A stretch of 36,313 nt of DNA from Thiomicrorhabdus sp. Milos-T2 (GTDB taxonomy: Bacteria; Pseudomonadota; Gammaproteobacteria; Thiomicrospirales; Thiomicrospiraceae): assembly GCF_000702325.1 (NCBI RefSeq), contig NZ_KL370891.1, positions 420,209 through 456,521 of the forward strand, written 5' to 3'. The notes beneath the pieces are model-generated. The model ran no database searches. It saw only the letters and a list, made by a program, of their open reading frames with translations, and was not told the DNA's origin. The translations under genes and the position numbers were made by a program. Positions 34,485 to 36,313 of this stretch are shown here, in pieces. The stretch's first letter is position 1. Each line of letters starts with the position of its first letter.

Positions 34485-36218
34485 ATGAATAAGAAAAAAA
34501 TAAAAGTCGTTTTATGCTGGCATATGCACCAACCCCATTATCGTGATGGTTTAGACGGAGTTTACCGTTTGCCATGGGTATATCTACATGCCATTAAAGA
34601 CTACTCAGATATGGTTTGGCATTTAGAAAATTGCCCCGAAGCCAAGGTGGTGGTGAATTTTGCTCCGGTTCTGTTGGAACAATTGGATGATTATGAACAG
34701 CAGATGAGGGCTTGGTTAGATAATGGCTCTGTAATGAATGACCCATTATTAAACTTAGTTTCTGGCGCAACGCCAATTCCAAAAACGGCTGAGGAACGTC
34801 AAGAAATTATAACGGTCTGTCAGCGTGCTTATGCACCTACTATGATTAATGTATTGCCTTGTTTTAAAGAACTTCTTGGCATGGTTAAGTGTAGTGAGGC
34901 TAACAAAAACATTGATAATGAAAACATCGATAACGTTTGCGTTAGCTATGTTAATGATCAATATTTTACGGATTTATTAGTTTGGTATCACTTAGCTTGG
35001 ATGGGCGTAAGTGTGCGTGAAACGGATCCACGAGTAGAAGCGTTAATGGATAAAAAAATGCATTACACTTCTGACGATCAGCGTACTTTAATGGAAATTA
35101 TGGCCGATTGTGTGGCAAGTATTATTCCCCGTTATAAGGCGCTGATGGATCGTGGACAAATTGAGATTTCAATGACTCCTTATGGTCACCCTATCGTTCC
35201 TTTATTAATCGATTTCTCAAGTATGCGTGATGCCTTACCTGATGCGCCAGCGCCTAAATACTCGAGTTATCCCGATGGCTATGAACGCTCTAAATGGCAT
35301 ATGGAACATGGCTTAAGTGTCTATAAACAACATTTTGAAGCAAAACCAAAAGGAGTTTGGTTATCTGAAGGTGCCGTTAGTAGTGCTGCAGTAGGTCTAC
35401 TTGATGAATATGATATTAAGTGGACGGCATCAGGCGAAGGTGTTTGGCGACATTCGTGTGAAGCGTCGTGTGTTGATCAGCATGATTTTCATAGTAAAAA
35501 AGCGTTATACCAACCTTTGCAGCATGCTTCACAAAAATGCGCTATGTTTTTTAGAGATGATGGATTATCCGATATGGTTGGTTTTCAATATAAAGATTGG
35601 AATCCAACGGATGCCGCCAATGACTTTGCTCATCACATGGATAATATCGCTAACTTTTTAGGTGATAGTGTTGAAGAGCATGTTGTCTCCGTTATTCTGG
35701 ATGGTGAAAATGCTTGGGAATACTATTTTGATAATGCGAGTCTCTTTTTAAAAGAGATGTACTCAAAATTATCGAGTCATCCTCGTGTAGAAATGACCAC
35801 CTTTTCCGAAGCTCTGGAAAACGGAGCTAAACCACGTCATCTGCCGATTTTAAAATCGGGTAGTTGGGTGTATGGTTCTTTTTCAACCTGGATAGGTGAT
35901 AAAGACAAAAATAAAGCTTGGGATTTATTGGTTGAAGCTAAACAGTGCTTTGACAAGGTTGTTAACGCTAAAAAGCTTTCAAAGACTGAATTAAAGCAAG
36001 CAACCGAACAGTTGGCAATTTGTGAAGGTTCAGATTGGTTTTGGTGGTTTGGTGGTTATAACCCATCAGACAGTGTGCAGGATTTTGATCAACTATATCG
36101 TAGACACCTTAAACGACTCTATGAGTTATTGGGTGAAACGGCACCAGAAATTTTAGATATCCCAATCTCTTTAGGTGGCGGAGATATGGAGAATGCAGGA
36201 ACAATGCGTCGAAACTAA
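34485..36218 (+). CDS. GH57 family alpha-glucan hydrolase/transferase
   Basis: 577 residues. GH57 marks in order: WHMHQPHY (12-19), region with GHPI (233-237), VWLSEGAV (291-298) with the nucleophile Glu295, FFRDDGLSDMVGF (355-367) with the likely acid/base Asp363, and ILDGENAWEYY (404-414). The FRDxxLSD form of motif 4 points to the amylopullulanase/alpha-amylase side of the family rather than the 4-glucanotransferase side. No signal peptide, so it acts in the cytoplasm, presumably on glycogen or maltodextrin, as its glgC and glk neighbours suggest. Exact bond specificity is uncertain. Confidence 0.88.
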   Translation: MNKKKIKVVLCWHMHQPHYRDGLDGVYRLPWVYLHAIKDYSDMVWHLENCPEAKVVVNFAPVLLEQLDDYEQQMRAWLDNGSVMNDPLLNLVSGATPIPKTAEERQEIITVCQRAYAPTMINVLPCFKELLGMVKCSEANKNIDNENIDNVCVSYVNDQYFTDLLVWYHLAWMGVSVRETDPRVEALMDKKMHYTSDDQRTLMEIMADCVASIIPRYKALMDRGQIEISMTPYGHPIVPLLIDFSSMRDALPDAPAPKYSSYPDGYERSKWHMEHGLSVYKQHFEAKPKGVWLSEGAVSSAAVGLLDEYDIKWTASGEGVWRHSCEASCVDQHDFHSKKALYQPLQHASQKCAMFFRDDGLSDMVGFQYKDWNPTDAANDFAHHMDNIANFLGDSVEEHVVSVILDGENAWEYYFDNASLFLKEMYSKLSSHPRVEMTTFSEALENGAKPRHLPILKSGSWVYGSFSTWIGDKDKNKAWDLLVEAKQCFDKVVNAKKLSKTELKQATEQLAICEGSDWFWWFGGYNPSDSVQDFDQLYRRHLKRLYELLGETAPEILDIPISLGGGDMENAGTMRRN

Positions 36219-36242
36219 TATGAAATGGCACCCGAAGATGAC

Positions 36243-36313
36243 CTCGCAATGACAAAAAGATAAAGTCAAAATAAAGATAAAAGTCATTGCGAGCAAAGCG
36301 AAGCAATCCAGGG
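36243..36313. repeat. Dispersed GTCATTGCGAG repeat, cut by the window end
   Basis: CTCGCAATGAC (36243-36253) and GTCATTGCGAG (36283-36293) form an inverted pair 29 bases apart. The right copy continues into CAAAGCGAAGCAATCCAG, a sequence I recognise as a widespread short interspersed repeat of bacterial chromosomes. Only part of the element is in view. Confidence 0.75.

Noticed and set aside
36109-36306. Minus-strand frame at the window end
   Set aside because: It is a typical translated shadow of the GTCATTGCGAG repeat and the end of the GH57 gene.

Overview
The window reads as a stretch of chromosome from an AT-rich gammaproteobacterium. Gene order and protein character (ubiE-ubiJ-ubiB, dapF-DUF484-xerC, hslU/hslV, a Kdo/heptose lipopolysaccharide block, a giant LapA-type adhesin, a SoxW-like thioredoxin) fit the sulfur-oxidising Thiomicrospira / Thiomicrorhabdus / Hydrogenovibrio group. 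That assignment is an inference from recognised families. No rRNA, tRNA, CRISPR array or intact insertion sequence was seen.

Layout. (1) 1-3.5 kb, minus strand: an orphan periplasmic binding protein preceded by a membrane-spanning regulator with a PhnD-like sensor, a GAF domain and a LuxR-type DNA-binding domain; palindromes with TACCT/AGGTA arms flank the regulator gene. (2) 3.6-5.6 kb: a self-inhibited Fic AMP-transferase gene with a very regular array of six TGTCGAT sites upstream, then a divergent small exported protein. (3) 5.7-12.1 kb, minus strand: hslU, a DUF971 gene, ubiE, ubiJ, ubiB (ubiquinone synthesis), a lipoprotein and a periplasmic thioredoxin-like protein. (4) 12.2-14.8 kb, plus strand: dapF, a DUF484 gene and xerC, tightly packed. 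(5) 15.2-24.9 kb: one 3236-residue type I-secreted adhesin with an N-terminal LapA-type retention module, a TAAG cleavage motif, Calx-beta/VCBS/T1SS-143-like repeats and a C-terminal RTX secretion end. (6) 25.3-26.5 kb: hslV, far from hslU, and a YqhA-family membrane protein. (7) 26.6-31.8 kb: envelope genes waaA, kdsD and a PagL-like lipid A deacylase (minus), then hldE and gmhA (plus). (8) 31.9-36.2 kb, plus strand: glucokinase, glgC and a GH57 glucanase (glycogen metabolism). A dispersed repeat begins at the window's right end.

How it fits together. Most genes are housekeeping: quinone synthesis, the HslVU protease, diaminopimelate, chromosome-dimer resolution, lipopolysaccharide core and glycogen. 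Accessory pieces sit between them: the PhnD-GAF-LuxR regulator, Fic with its operator array, the adhesin placed between xerC and hslV, and PagL. Two things run across the whole window. The palindrome CCAGGCCTGG occurs eight times exactly plus several near matches, inside genes and between them, far above chance. Palindromes with ACCT(A)/(T)AGGT arms lie beside the regulator gene, the fic/exported-protein region and the adhesin gene, and may mark a shared operator.
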